From the NCBI RefSeq assembly GCF_918797505.1, contig NC_092800.1:43889864-43953863 (forward strand): DNA of 64,000 nt. The letters run 5' to 3'. Under the pieces are notes generated by a model. That model saw nothing but the letters and a program-made list of their open reading frames with translations, was not told the origin of the DNA and searched no databases. The DNA comes from Bemisia tabaci (Eukaryota; Arthropoda; Insecta; Hemiptera; Aleyrodidae). Of this stretch, positions 51,494 through 61,892 are shown one piece after another (the first letter of the stretch is position 1; each line of letters opens with the position of its first letter). Both the position numbers and the translations under genes were made by a program.

Positions 51494-51747
51494 TTACCGT
51501 TCTATAGAAGAGTGCCGTATGAACATTCGAGAGTTGCCAAATTTCCACGGAAAAAATATGTAGTTTTGAGGGAAATTTATGCATGTTTTTCCGTGGAGTA
51601 ATTAGTTATTTTAGTTTCAATTGCGAAGATAACTGTCTGTAAATTTGGAGGGAAAATTTGCAAAACTTTTAAAAAAAAATCGTATTTTATCAAGAGCAAC
51701 TTGGCAGCGCCTGAAGTTTCATACGCCGTTCTTTCTTAGTGCGGCAG
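51494..51747 (+). mobile_element. Family A MITE, TACC duplication
   Basis: TTACCGTTCTATAGAAGAGT then GCCGTATGAACATTCGAG; right end CGTTCTTTCTTAGTGCGGCA G. TACC on both sides (51490-51493, 51748-51751). Confidence 0.85.
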
Positions 51748-51751
51748 TACC

Positions 51752-53488
51752 GCGCGGAATGAGTTCAACGGGGCTGTTGCATGATTTGGGAACCGCCTCG
51801 AAAGTAGGTGACTCTGAGGTAAAATTCAGCAAAAAACGTTTCCCCGAGCTTCAAAAGCTTTTTTATTAAGTGGATCGTATTCAGCAAATTGGAACCAGCG
51901 CGATTACAGTATTTTCAAAATCGTGCGACTTCTTCTTTTCTTTTAAAAATACTCAATGTATGTACAGTATTAAAATTTACACAATTAGTTCCCTTTAAAA
52001 TTAACAATTTCTTGGTTGGAAGCAAAAAATATTTGCCATTCTAAGATATTTTTTAGGTAATTATGAAGAAGCAACATTTTTACAACACTGTTATCGCGCT
52101 GAGTCCTTGTTACAAAATATGCCATCCAAGTGTGAGTCGCTTTCTACGCAAGATTTTAGGTCTCGATACACGATCCAATTCCCGAACCAACTACCATCAA
52201 AGGGTCGGTAGTCATCAGTCTTAAAATCATTACTTTGCTTAGTTTTAAAATGAAAACTTGGTAGAAATGTTTCGCGCCGCAGGGAATGATGAATGGTGGC
52301 CCTCCATTCTGATCAAAATTCGACGGTCCGTCCAATTTTGATCAAAGAGGACTGTTGCATGGTGGCCATCAGTCATGAACTCGTTTACTTTGATTAGAAT
52401 GGACCACTAGACAAGGTACGAATTTCAGCAATCTGATACATGATTCTTCACCAACATTTCACGTAAAACACGATGCGCACAACGAAAATTACCGAAATCA
52501 ACTCCTTCCCGAAGATATTTAATGATTCTTGGTGCGTGAATTGAAACCAACCGCTCATGAAAACTCAATGCTCTATGTGATTCACATCGCGCGCTGAACG
52601 TTATCATGAACGTCTTTGCGATAAAAAAATCTGGCAACCTCAATCTTGACACTATGGCTCAGCTATAGCAAATTACTTATAGTTTGAAAAATACATGGTG
52701 GGAAATGAACATTACTCGATTGAGAAGCTTGCTGAAACCGTTGTAGTGCGGGATTTGACTCACGTAGAGCTTTGAGTTTCTTGTGAGCGGGCAGTTCAAA
52801 TTCCTCGTAACCAATGTGAAATAAAAATGTTAATATCTCCGTTAGGAGTTGGTTTCAGTAATTTTCGTTGCGCGAATCGTGCTCTTCCTAAAGTTCTGGT
52901 TAAGGAACATGAATCAGATTGCTTAAATTCATACCTCGTATAGTGGTCCATTGGTTCGGAATTTGCTCGTGTGTCCTGACCTCTAGAGGAGAAAACATGT
53001 GAATTATTTTCTACTCCAGACCTCGGCTACAGGCGCCTAGTGCGTTCCGTAGTGGATTATAGACATTTCTGATGCACTCGACGCGACTTTCTTTGGATTC
53101 CACCTAGATAAAGTCTACTCACTCGGCCGTATCCCTCACGAGCAAGAGACCCACAGGGATGGCTCGGTGCCGTCTAGTCTCTGCCTCCTCATCCCTGACA
53201 CTTTTAATTACACGGACTCACCGGGTAAAAAACCCCGGCCGCGGGGGAGGGGGGGACTCCGAGCAGGTGCCCTTTATGTTCATTTGAATGCCTCGCCCCG
53301 CGAGAGGCCAGGCGCCCCTTTATTAATTTGAGTTATTGCACGGGCCAAAGATTAATAGACGGGAAACTCGCACTTTTTGAATGGGGGCACCGGAGGGGGA
53401 TGGTGGGGGGAGGGGGGGATCCGCGCCTTTTTCCCGCTCGGAATGGAGCGGATGATTTTCGAGTTAATTTCACAACCGGTGCTTCCGC
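51752..53488. other. No gene recognised
   Basis: GATTAGAATGGACCACTAGA and similar strings near 52385 echo GTATAGTGGTCCATTGG near 52938. Together with GTTGGTTTCAGTAATTTTCG (52849) facing CGAAAATTACCGAAATCAAC (52483), this suggests a long diverged inverted repeat over roughly 52370-52960. Elsewhere nothing is supported. Confidence 0.35.
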
Positions 53489-53535
53489 TTGCCGCGCTAA
53501 GGAACAGCCTTCGAGTGTTGCTACATTTCAGTCGG
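53489..53535 (+). mobile_element. Family A left-arm fragment
   Basis: TTGCCGCGCTAAGGAACAGC then TTCGAGTGTTGCTACATTTC. No right arm. Confidence 0.5.
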
Positions 53536-53624
53536 TGAGAATCCTCTTCGAAGGAAAAGTTGGGTCGTGTCAACCAAACTTCACAGAAAAACCACAGATA
53601 TTCTCAAGAATAGAGAATTTGCAG

Positions 53625-53838
53625 GTGTCTTAAAGTTTGAGAAAGTTAAAAATGTTAAAATGGGTAACTCACTTGCACGTTTTAATATTCTTTTTTGCAG
53701 ACGCGTTTCGGGCATCGGCCCATCATCAATGTCGCGATTTAGCATTGATGATTGGCCGATGCCCGAAATGCGTCTGCAAAAAAGAATATTAAAACGTGCA
53801 CGTGAGTTACCCATTTTAACATTTTCAACTTTCTGAAT
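53625..53838. repeat. ~214-bp palindrome with GATGATxGGCCGATGCCCGAAA motif
   Basis: Left-arm blocks GAAAGTTAAAAATGTTAAAA, TGGGTAACTCACTTGCACGT and TTTTTTGCAGACGCGTTTCG are repeated inverted on the right with few differences; a ~15-bp spacer contains CGCGATTTAGC. Both strands are open for ~75 codons because of the symmetry; these are not genes. Confidence 0.85.
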
Positions 53839-53869
53839 TATTTCTTGTGCGGTAAAAGCTCCCCTCGAA

Positions 53870-54185
53870 AGAATGTCTTAAAGTTTGTGAATTTCATCTT
53901 CAAAATGACACTACTAGGAAAACTGAGCACGAGGATGTCGTCAGTTTCTAAATTGAACAATTATTGAAGAAAATATGGCAAAATAATCTGATTTGCTAAA
54001 ATACATGTGTTTAAATGGAAAATTCCGCCAGATGACATCATAAGGCGGCACATTTTCTCACTTTTAAATCTATTTTTCTCCAATTTCCAACGTCAGAAAA
54101 AAAAATATGAAAAATACTGCGAACTCAGCTCATCAACACTGCTCAGATAAACAATAAAATTTGTGTGTGCAAATCCTCCAATAAC
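53870..54185 (+). repeat. Family Q dispersed repeat, copy 3
   Basis: TAAATTGAACAATTATTGAA, GCCAGATGACATCATAAGGC and CATTTTCTCACTTTTAAATC align with 45700-45860. It ends ~150 bp before the host exon. Confidence 0.75.
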
Positions 54186-54335
54186 CGAGTCCAGTCGTAA
54201 AAATTGGCCTGTAAGAACTCTCTTATGAAGTGTTTGATTGGTCGATGGATACAATTTCCTGTTTGTTTTAAGAAGTTCCTGTCATGCCATGCCTCGTTCG
54301 ACTAGCAGTAACGGTATTTGTTTTTGATTTTGCAG

Positions 54336-54477
54336 ATGCGGCTAGTGTTGCTCAACTATGAGATAGTGACTTGAAGAGGCTCCGCCATGCAAGAGGTGTC
54401 TCTCATCGTGCTTCTGCTGATCAACCTCCGGATTGCTGCTCCTGCTGATCTCATCCTCTCCGACCTCGACAAACCAA
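54336..54477 (+). other. Host exon: 5'UTR plus start of coding
   Basis: The acceptor GTATTTGTTTTTGATTTTGCAG ends at 54335, with a possible branch point (CAGTAAC) upstream. The exon runs 142 nt to a donor CCAA|GTGAGT at 54478. It carries a 12-codon upstream frame (54336-54374) and then the main ATG at 54387. The acceptor shows that at least one more non-coding exon lies upstream. Confidence 0.75.
54387..54477 (+). CDS. First coding exon of a secreted or membrane protein (partial)
   Basis: Thirty codons plus one base from an ATG in good context (CCGCCATGC). The peptide has the form of a signal peptide: MQEV, a hydrophobic core SLIVLLLINLRI (residues 5-16), then small residues AAPA (17-20), a good cleavage site, followed by acidic DLILSDLDKP. 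The exon stops at a strong GTGAGT donor in phase 1. CTC/CTG-rich codon use differs from the AT-rich repeats around it. The mature protein starts in the next exon, which I do not find in the remaining 9.5 kb, so the following intron is long. A receptor, adhesion or secreted protein is possible. I do not recognise the family. Confidence 0.7.
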
Positions 54478-54590
54478 GTGAGTTTCCAACGGCATTTACG
54501 TGCCTGCTCATCATCCTGTGATCATTACCCAGTTGCTAATGCCGGCATTCCGGTTGAGGACGAACTAAGAGTGGATACTAGAAACTCCTG

Positions 54591-54985
54591 CGGGCTGATT
54601 GTTGAAATTAATAGACATAGCGATAGACATAGGAGATAGAGGAAAATGAAGCTATCCTATCGGTTAAAATGGGTGGTTGGATTGTCAAAGGAGGTAAGTA
54701 ATATACTAACTCGTCGCTGCTCTGGCGTAGGGGCGTATCTGGATTTTCATGTGAGCCTTGTTCTCCCTGTAACTCTATGTTTTTCGGGGCTCATGTGAAG
54801 ATACAGTTACGCCTTACGGCAGAAGAGCAGCGAACTAGTGGCAACCCACGAGAGACGCGACAGTTATTCCGTCATTTTCTCCCTAAGTCTATGAGAAACA
54901 TCCGTCTCAACCAATAGGATCGCTCCATACTTTCTATGTCTTCTTTATCTATCGCTTTATCTATCAATTTCAATAATCAGTCCCC
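54591..54985. mobile_element. Family H MITE hosting element AA, TG duplication
   Basis: CGGGCTGATTGTTGAAATTA to CAATTTCAATAATCAGTCCC C; TG on both sides (54589-54590, 54986-54987). The centre is split by an AA element at about 54713-54830. Lies in the presumed intron ~110 bp after the host exon. Confidence 0.85.
54713..54830. mobile_element. Family AA inverted-repeat element (nested)
   Basis: CGTCGCTGCTCTGGCGTAGG then GGCGTATCTGGATTTTCATG faces CATGTGAAGATACAGTTACG then CCTTACGGCAGAAGAGCAGC. H continues on both sides; AACT next to each end suggests a short target duplication. Fragments at 37528-37600 and 14835-14875. Confidence 0.75.
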
Positions 54986-54987
54986 TG

Positions 54988-55830
54988 GAATGATGTTAAA
55001 CAGACAGATGTTCTATGCGCTCCAGATCACCCAATACTGTTGCAGTTTTAATTTCCCAGTGTGTATAGCATCTTGTACACAATTGGTCACTGTCCTTGTG
55101 TTTTTATCTAATGCTCTGAAAGAACCGATTGAGAAGATTACGTATTACGATTTATTGCGTATTTTTGGAGTCAAAATCCTGGACAGGCTAGCTTTTATAA
55201 AATCTCAAGGACTCGAAAGAATCTCAAATGCGCCGGAAAGGCGGGAGAAATGATCACAGCAAATTACTACGGCAGTCAAATCGCTTACTCCTTCTCATTT
55301 TCCGCTTATGTTTTTTCAAAATAAAACTTATTTCAATGTGGAATTGTTGTTTGTCTGCTACAGACATCATTAATGATATTCGATTCTTTGGTTCTGAAGA
55401 TACAATTTCGACTTTCCTATTGTTTTCAAATACGAGGAGTAGAAAGACATTCGACGAAAGTCGTAGAGGTGCTCGCTTCTGATTGGTGCCGGATGACATT
55501 CGGTCCGGCGCGAAAACGAAACGTTTTATTTGTGGAAAAGTTACGCATATTGCGACAGAGCACAGGGGAAAATTTCATGAGCCGCCCTGCGCCGTCCGCA
55601 GCGCGCATGGCGCACCACCCGCCTTTCATTATTACACTTCATCTAGCGTTGAGAGTTCATTAATTACTTCACACGACCAGTGTGTAATTTTAAAAGTCGA
55701 GCATTTAAAACAAACTCGAAAACAAAATGTATACGATATACGAGTTTCTCAGCCAGGAAGCTCTCCCCGCAAGAAATCGTTCACCACCCAGCCCGCCGGG
55801 CGCTGCTCGCGCATGCCAGCGCGACACGCT
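54988..55830. other. Presumed intron, no exon found
   Basis: Frames at 54936-55253, 55373-55663 and 55483-55851 (plus) have no recognised domain. Nothing convincing pairs with the phase-1 donor at 54478. Confidence 0.3.
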
Positions 55831-55831
55831 C

Positions 55832-55910
55832 ACTGGCGCCTACAAACCTAACAGGATACTTAACCCATTGCGTAATGCTTGAAGTATCCTATTAGGTCTG
55901 TAGGCGCCAG
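55832..55910. repeat. Hairpin with GGCGCCTACAAACCTAACAGG arms
   Basis: TGGCGCCTACAAACCTAACA then GGATACTT on the left faces AAGTATCCTATTAGGTCTGT then AGGCGCCA on the right. Centre AACCCATTGCGTAATGC. The same arm occurs in the R core and, as tandem units, at 34.7 kb. Confidence 0.85.
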
Positions 55911-56334
55911 TGCACGTTTCGAGCTGGTAGCACGCCGCGCCGCGCCGCAAGTGTAATTCTTAGCGACTCAAAAGACATCAGTTACAAAACTTTCGCGATC
56001 TTTCAGTCATTATCCGACTTATTTCTTCCTATTCTTGAGTTTTGGACCATAGTGCGCCGCGGGCGGCGGCGCTCATGAAATTCTCCCCTGTGCTCAATCG
56101 CGCTTATTGAACTGCGTATTCCTCGATTTTCAAGTTACTTTTTCGCATTTTCAATGTGTACATCGTGTTCTACGCGTCATACACTTTCAGGAAATTGTAT
56201 TCTTACGTCAAAATTCGTTCATGGTTTAGTGATCTATTATCCCAATGATTCAGTGCGCTAAATAAGATATGTAATTATAAAGCATACTGAAATTGGTTCC
56301 CTGGGTCATTTGACTCAAGTGGATTTCGATTTTT

Positions 56335-56485
56335 TGTAAAGGCGATTCATGAAATTTAGCAACACCGTTTTCGCTCCGTTTAAATGAATGCAAAACAAAC
56401 GATTCTTTTTGCCTCACCCAAAATCGATATTTTTGATGGATTTAAACGGAGGAAAAATAGTGTTGCCAAATTGCAGAAGGGCTGG
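56335..56485. mobile_element. Possible family G relative
   Basis: ATTTAGCAACACCGTTTTCG then CTCCGTTTAAATG faces TTTAAACGGAGGAAAAATAG then TGTTGCCAAATTGC. It shares GGCAACAC and GTTTAAA with G, but the outer tips and duplication are unclear. 55911-56335 upstream has nothing else recognised. Confidence 0.55.
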
Positions 56486-56600
56486 TGGTTTTTTGGCGAG
56501 AAAGACGTTCGAATCGACAAGAGGAGGAAACAGTGATGAGTTGAATCTGGAAATTTTCAATGGAGCCACCGTGTTTTACTTTGGTGAGCAAACATATACT

Positions 56601-56849
56601 CTGCAGTTCTAAGGAACAAAAACCGTATGAACATTTGAATGTTGCCAAATTTCCCCTGGTAAAAAATTTATTTTGGAAAAGTCATGCATATTTCGCCGTG
56701 AAATTTTCAGATATTTTCAATTAAATTGCGAACAAAATTGTCTGAAAAATTGGAAGAAAATATTACACTTTCAAAATAAATCCGTATTTTATCTATGGAA
56801 ATTTGGCAATGCCTAGAGGTTTATATGTCGTTTTTTCTTAGCATGACAG
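56601..56849 (+). mobile_element. Family A MITE
   Basis: CTGCAGTTCTAAGGAACAAA then AACCGTATGAACATTTGAAT; right end TCGTTTTTTCTTAGCATGAC AG. Flanks TACT and TCTT. Confidence 0.8.
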
Positions 56850-57249
56850 TCTTTGGTGTTTAATATATTACCCCAGTTGATGGTCCAAGTCAAGCCAAGT
56901 ATAGATTAGTATAACTCGGCCGGTTTTTTGTAGGCACAATATGTTGCCTCTATCCTCTCAGTCATATTTTCGTCGGTAAAATTGGACAATTTCTGTGCGG
57001 GAACCTCACACAAAGCTCGGAGCTTTTGACTTGAACCGACGCACGGAAAATACGAGCGTGGAAAAATTTCAAATGGGCCGAGGAAACCCAATCCCCGCTA
57101 TCTACCCCCTCCTCCTTTCCACGCCTCTGAGTCCCTGTGGGACAAGGCGAGAAGTGTTTTCTTGGCACTGTTGTCAAATTGTAGCAATAGTGGTTTATTT
57201 AGCACGAATGCATTAAGGCCCAGAAGCCTAAAAAAGTCTTCATGTCAGG
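56850..57249. other. No gene recognised
   Basis: Frames on both strands over 56906-57216 lack known domains. Confidence 0.35.
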
Positions 57250-57253
57250 TACA

Positions 57254-57505
57254 CTGCCGTGCTAAGGAAGAACGCCGTATGAACCCTCAGGCGTTGCCAA
57301 ATTTCGATTGATAAAACACGAATTTCCGGGTAAACTATGAATATTTTTCGTCCAATACTTCAGATAATGTTGTTTGCAATTTCACCGAAAGTTCCTGAAA
57401 ATTTCTAGGAAAAATATTCATAACTTTCCTCAAAAATGAATATGTTATCGAAGGAAATTTGACAACTCTCGAATGTTCTTACGGCGTTCTTCCTCAGTAC
57501 GTCAG
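57254..57505 (+). mobile_element. Family A MITE, TACA duplication
   Basis: CTGCCGTGCTAAGGAAGAAC to TTCTTCCTCAGTACGTCAG. TACA on both sides exactly (57250-57253, 57506-57509). Confidence 0.9.
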
Positions 57506-57509
57506 TACA

Positions 57510-58997
57510 TGCGATCGATGATTTTTATGCTATACATGATTTCGGAAATGAAGGAGTCGTCGTTTCTTGTATGAGAGAACGGAGCTACATTTCAGTGTTG
57601 CTTATTACCTGTGGTAGTTTTATTTTTACCAGGAAAATGTCAGGCATTCCATACTAAAAATCATTTGGAGTCTCCTGCAGACAGAAAATTTTGACAGTTT
57701 TTCAGCCGTATCCCTGCGCAGAGAATGGACTGCTAGCCAAGATACAAAACTTAGCACCACAATAAAGTATCAACGGTAAAATTTTCAAACGACGCATGGT
57801 AGATCGAGTCAATCAGAGAGTTCGGACTTGAAATTTTTAACTAAAACTGCAAATTTTAATGTTCACTTTGTCTTATTTGAATTTCAAGGGGTGCATTTAA
57901 GAAAAATTTGCACGATGAAACCAGCGGAACCACTTTTAAAATCCCAAAGTTTTAAAGAAACGGTGTTATGGACTTTTAAAGTTTCCAAAGTTTGTCCGAT
58001 CGCCCCCTTTGACTCGATCCATTTTGCGACGTTTCTCGATTCCGGTGTTTCAAAATCTCCGAGTCCACAACTTGGAGAAAACTCAATTTTGGACGTTTGA
58101 GCAACACCGCTCTTTTTGGTCGTACACCGGAATACCACGTGAAACCATCCGGACTCGTGCATGAAATCCATTGCTCTGGAAAATGTGCATATCTTATCGT
58201 TCAGCCTGGCATCCACGTAAACCTCTTGAAAGCTCAACAAAAATATCAACGCCAAGCGTCAAAGAGTTCACGTACCCAAAATTTTTTCTCTCTCCTGGAC
58301 GATAAAAGCGTACAAGTCGATAAAGGACGGAGCATAACCTTTCACTCTATTCCAGCCAGACCTTCGCCCTCGAAGGTTGTAGAAAGAGACGGCATGACCT
58401 TCAAACCCGACCAAATCATCCAAAATAACATACAAATCCTTCAACTTAAAGGTTGCCAACTTCGCTAAATTTGGCAACTCTATACGTAGCAGCGATGCCA
58501 AATGCTTAGAAAAATCCTGGTTTTTTAATCGGGGCTTGACTTTAGCGGTGCCTCAAACGGCAACATTGTCGGGTATTTTTCGGGCGTGGAGCAGGGAGTA
58601 TTTAGTAGCTGATAGGGTAAGTTTGCCCTCGGGACACACTGATAATTCTGTTCGACAATGAGACAGCTTTAAGGCGGGGAAGAATGTTGAGGGGGTGAGA
58701 GGGGGGAGGGTGCTCTAGATTTTTCTCCCGTACGTGATCACGTTCTTCGTAACGTGGCCTTTGTGAATATTGCGCGGGAATTTTTTCGTGACTTGTCCCG
58801 CGATCTTTATGACGTGTGAATTGTAAAGGCAGGGGTTTTGTATGTGACCGTTCACGGGAAAAGGTCAAAAGGGACCCTGGTCTGGAGATCTAAGTCGGAG
58901 CTTTTCCGGGAAAGATCTCGTCTATACTCGCTTTTAAGCCACTCTCCTATCCCGGGAAACTTGTTACATGCTCATGTGCTTTCCTATCACTCACGAT
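57510..58997. other. No gene recognised
   Basis: Two overlapping 123-codon frames (57884-58255 minus, 58097-58468 plus) show no domain. A family O-like scrap (TTTTCAAACGACGCATGG) is at about 57783. Two blocks around CCTTCAAAC and CTTCAACTTAAAGG (58397-58470) give nothing clear. Confidence 0.3.
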
Positions 58998-59162
58998 CAA
59001 TGGCGAGGCGTGAATGATCGATTATCGATAGTTCCTCAATTGAAACTATGGTGAAGAATCGATTTATTAAGGTGTTCATTGCGAACACCCTGTTTATCGA
59101 TCCTTTTTTATAGGTTTAAATGGCAAATAAATCGATATATCGCAAAGCACGTCACGCCACTG
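58998..59162 (+). mobile_element. Family D hAT-like MITE, copy
   Basis: CAATGGCGAGGCGTGAATGA to AGCACGTCACGCCACTG. ATCACTCAC appears on both sides (58987-58995 and 59165-59173), offset by a few bases from the tips. Confidence 0.8.
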
Positions 59163-59507
59163 CAATCACTCACATCGCGTACCGCTTATCCTCCGGAAAA
59201 ATCTATTCTCTCCAATCGAGTTTGATCACTCTGATTCGATTACACGGATCGAGTTTGACAGATGCGTACCAAATCACTCCATCGAAATGAATGCGTAGTG
59301 AGTAGTTTAGGAGTTTACCTAGTTATATATTTTTCCCTGTCAATAATTTTAAATCCGAGAAAAAATATTTCGGCCATGAAAGTTGTCGAAAATCCCTAAT
59401 CTTTCAAACCTCTTTTTTTTTTCTTTTTAATTTTTGCGCATCATAAGTGTTCATTGAGCACAAATAACCGCATCTAATCGTTGTTGCTACTGAGGAATCC
59501 AGCGCGC

Positions 59508-59572
59508 CTTCAATTTTTGAATATGCAACACGGGCATCCATTAAGCACGAATAGTTGTATCTAGGCATCGTA
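59508..59572 (-). repeat. Family J core, inverted copy
   Basis: The minus strand reads TAGATACAACTATTCGTGCT, TAATGGATGCCCGTGTTGCA and AATTGAAGGCGC. Confidence 0.65.
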
Positions 59573-59934
59573 ATATGAGAGGTTCATAACTTAGGCCACG
59601 TTGCCTGTCGCCAGTGAGTGGATCATTAGTTGGTTCAATTTCTAAACCCGTGCTGATGAATCACACTTTTTCACTTTTTCCTAGGAGACAAAAACTTTTC
59701 TCCCTGTTTTAGATTGGGAACGATTCCGGAATAAGTTGAACAAAATGAACCATATGTCACTTGTTGGAAAAACATGTGTCGGACATGCATTTCGGGTTTA
59801 CTTAACCGCGTATTCTCTCGTGTTGACAAATCAAATTAAATAATTATTTTTCAAATTTGGAACCAGTCGAGAAACTGCGTCTACAAAATCGTCTTATAGA
59901 GGAATGAAAGTGCCGTGATAGCAAATAGAGCGTT

Positions 59935-60290
59935 AAAAAATGCAAAAATGAAGTTTTGAGAAAACGGGCTAATAAAGTGTCTGACCGGAAAAAGTCACTG
60001 AAAGAGGCCTCCGTTCTTTGTCAAATTGCCACGAATCATCTGAAAGACTCCTACAAATCGTCTGGATGATTAAAAATCGATCGATTTTGTTTCAATTACG
60101 TAAAAGGGGTATTTTACATTTTCATACTAGGTTATTGTTAAGCAAAACAGACGTAAGTGCTATCCCCTCTATGCTTTCGTGATTGCATTTTGGACACCAA
60201 AAACACACATTTTCAGGTTGGAGATTGACAAAAGAGGGCGACTTTTTACCCGAAAGCGCTGTTTTCATTGGCTCTCTGGAGGAATAATGT
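59935..60290 (+). repeat. Family L dispersed repeat, inverted copy
   Basis: AAATGAAGTTTTGAGAAAAC, TGATTAAAAATCGATCGATT, AAGACAGCAGTAAGTGACAT-type sequence and a TTTTCAGGTTGGAGATTGAC block correspond in reverse to 34015-34335. Confidence 0.7.
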
Positions 60291-61537
60291 CACTTACTGC
60301 TGTCTTGCCTGAAACTGCGTCATTTTTTTCGCAATTATGGCTTTCTCATGTGTCTCGTTTTGATACAAACCCTATCCGGTCCGCGACAGTTTTCCACGGC
60401 CGCCGTGGCAGGTCCGCGTCTTTTTCCCGAATTTCGGCCAATTTTCGGTCACTCCTACGCTTTTCAGTTTTTCCATCTATTTAAGCCTTATAAACTAATT
60501 TTTGATGGTTATGGGGGTTCAGTATGAAGAAATGTATGTTTTTATCCACAACAAATTGTATTAACACAATTTAAAGCAGTCGAATATACCCGACACCGGG
60601 CCTGCGCAGAATTCCAAACTATTGGGCGACTATATCCGACATGGGACCTAAACGCGTTATTTTTCACGGCGAATATATCCGACATTGGGCCGGAAAGGGT
60701 TTAAGAAAAATTTTGCTGTTTTAGCTATTTCAGTGATTTCACCTAAAAGAGATCAGACGAATTTTGAAGGAAACTCAATTTCGAAAATTTGTCTTTTAAT
60801 GCTCTCTTCGCTATCGTCGCTTCAAGTCTTTTTTCTTGATTTGCGCTGGATTTGACCCGGTTCGTTCCTTTTAAACTTGGTCCAAATATTCATTATTCAT
60901 GGAGACGACGCAGATAATTCAGTTGCGTTTCCATCCGCTGAATGTTTCAATTATATTTTTAATCACGGAGCCAGAACTCCATTTCAGCGAATTCCTGAAA
61001 CATTCGAATAAGTCACCGAGTCATCAATTATTTCTACCGGCGCCGCGCAATTTTTAATGGCCGGGCCGGATAAAAAATTGAACATCAGCGTCCGAATCTC
61101 CTGAGGATGGCTTCGCCTCCGTCCGCAATAAAAACCATTTGAATATACACGGCGTTGCCAGTTTAAATGCTGAAACCGCGATTATTCGTCTTTTTGGTTT
61201 GGAATAGACGGATCGGTAAATGAGTGGTCAATGGAGCGTATCCAATAGTGGTACGATGTATTGTTTGGTTCAAAACAATAGAACATGCGACCTCAAACAA
61301 ATATTTTAGGATTCAAGATAGAAAAGCTGAAAATGAGAAAATTCCGAACAGTTTCAGTCTTCATAGCCATTTTGTACCTATAAAGATCAACAATTTATCA
61401 CAAAAAAACCCTTTCCTTTCAGATTACTCAATTGAATTCTGAGGCTATGTTCACATGTTGAACCGATCGATATCGAAACAATTTCACCTGTTTGATGAAT
61501 CAAATACGATCCATGCCAGGTTAGTAATGTGGAAATA
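60291..61537. other. No gene recognised
   Basis: CGACTATATCCGACATGGGA and CGAATATATCCGACATTGGG (60627 and 60680) form a short direct repeat with GTCGAATATACCCGACACCG at 60579 (about 50-bp spacing). 60850-61140 is GC-richer. No exon supported. Confidence 0.4.
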
Positions 61538-61792
61538 CCCCCGTTTGAAAGAAAAACGCCGTATGAGCCTGCAGACTTTTCAAAACTTGTTTTATTAAAA
61601 TTCAAATTCTCAGGGAAATCTGGTAATATTTTTCCTCCAATTTCTCAGAGAATTGCATTGAAAATCGGATCCAAATTATCTGAAAACTTTCAAGAGAAAA
61701 TATTCATAACTCTCCTTAAAAATTAACATTTTAGCAGAGGAAATTTGGCTACTCTCTAATGCTCATACGGTTTTTTTGCCGTAGCATGGCAG
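61538..61792 (+). mobile_element. Family A MITE (diverged left tip)
   Basis: CCCCCGTTTGAAAGAAAAAC then GCCGTATGAGCC; right end CATACGGTTTTTTTGCCGTA GCATGGCAG. Flanks AATA and ACTA. Confidence 0.75.
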
Positions 61793-61827
61793 ACTATACT
61801 CCCCGCCTTTCCATTAATCCCGAAAAG

Positions 61828-61890
61828 CGGCGGAAATTTGTAAACGTCGCATGGCGCTTTTGATACTTCGGCCGGAAGGTGACGATATTG
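61828..61890 (+). mobile_element. Family O right half
   Basis: CGGCGGAAATTTGTAAACGT then CGCATGGCGCTTTTGATACT and GGCCGGAAGGTGACGATATT. The left half is missing. Confidence 0.75.
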
Positions 61891-61892
61891 TC

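Noticed and set aside
53567..53836. Two opposite frames of ~75-90 codons
   Set aside because: The sequence is a palindrome, so the same peptide appears on both strands.
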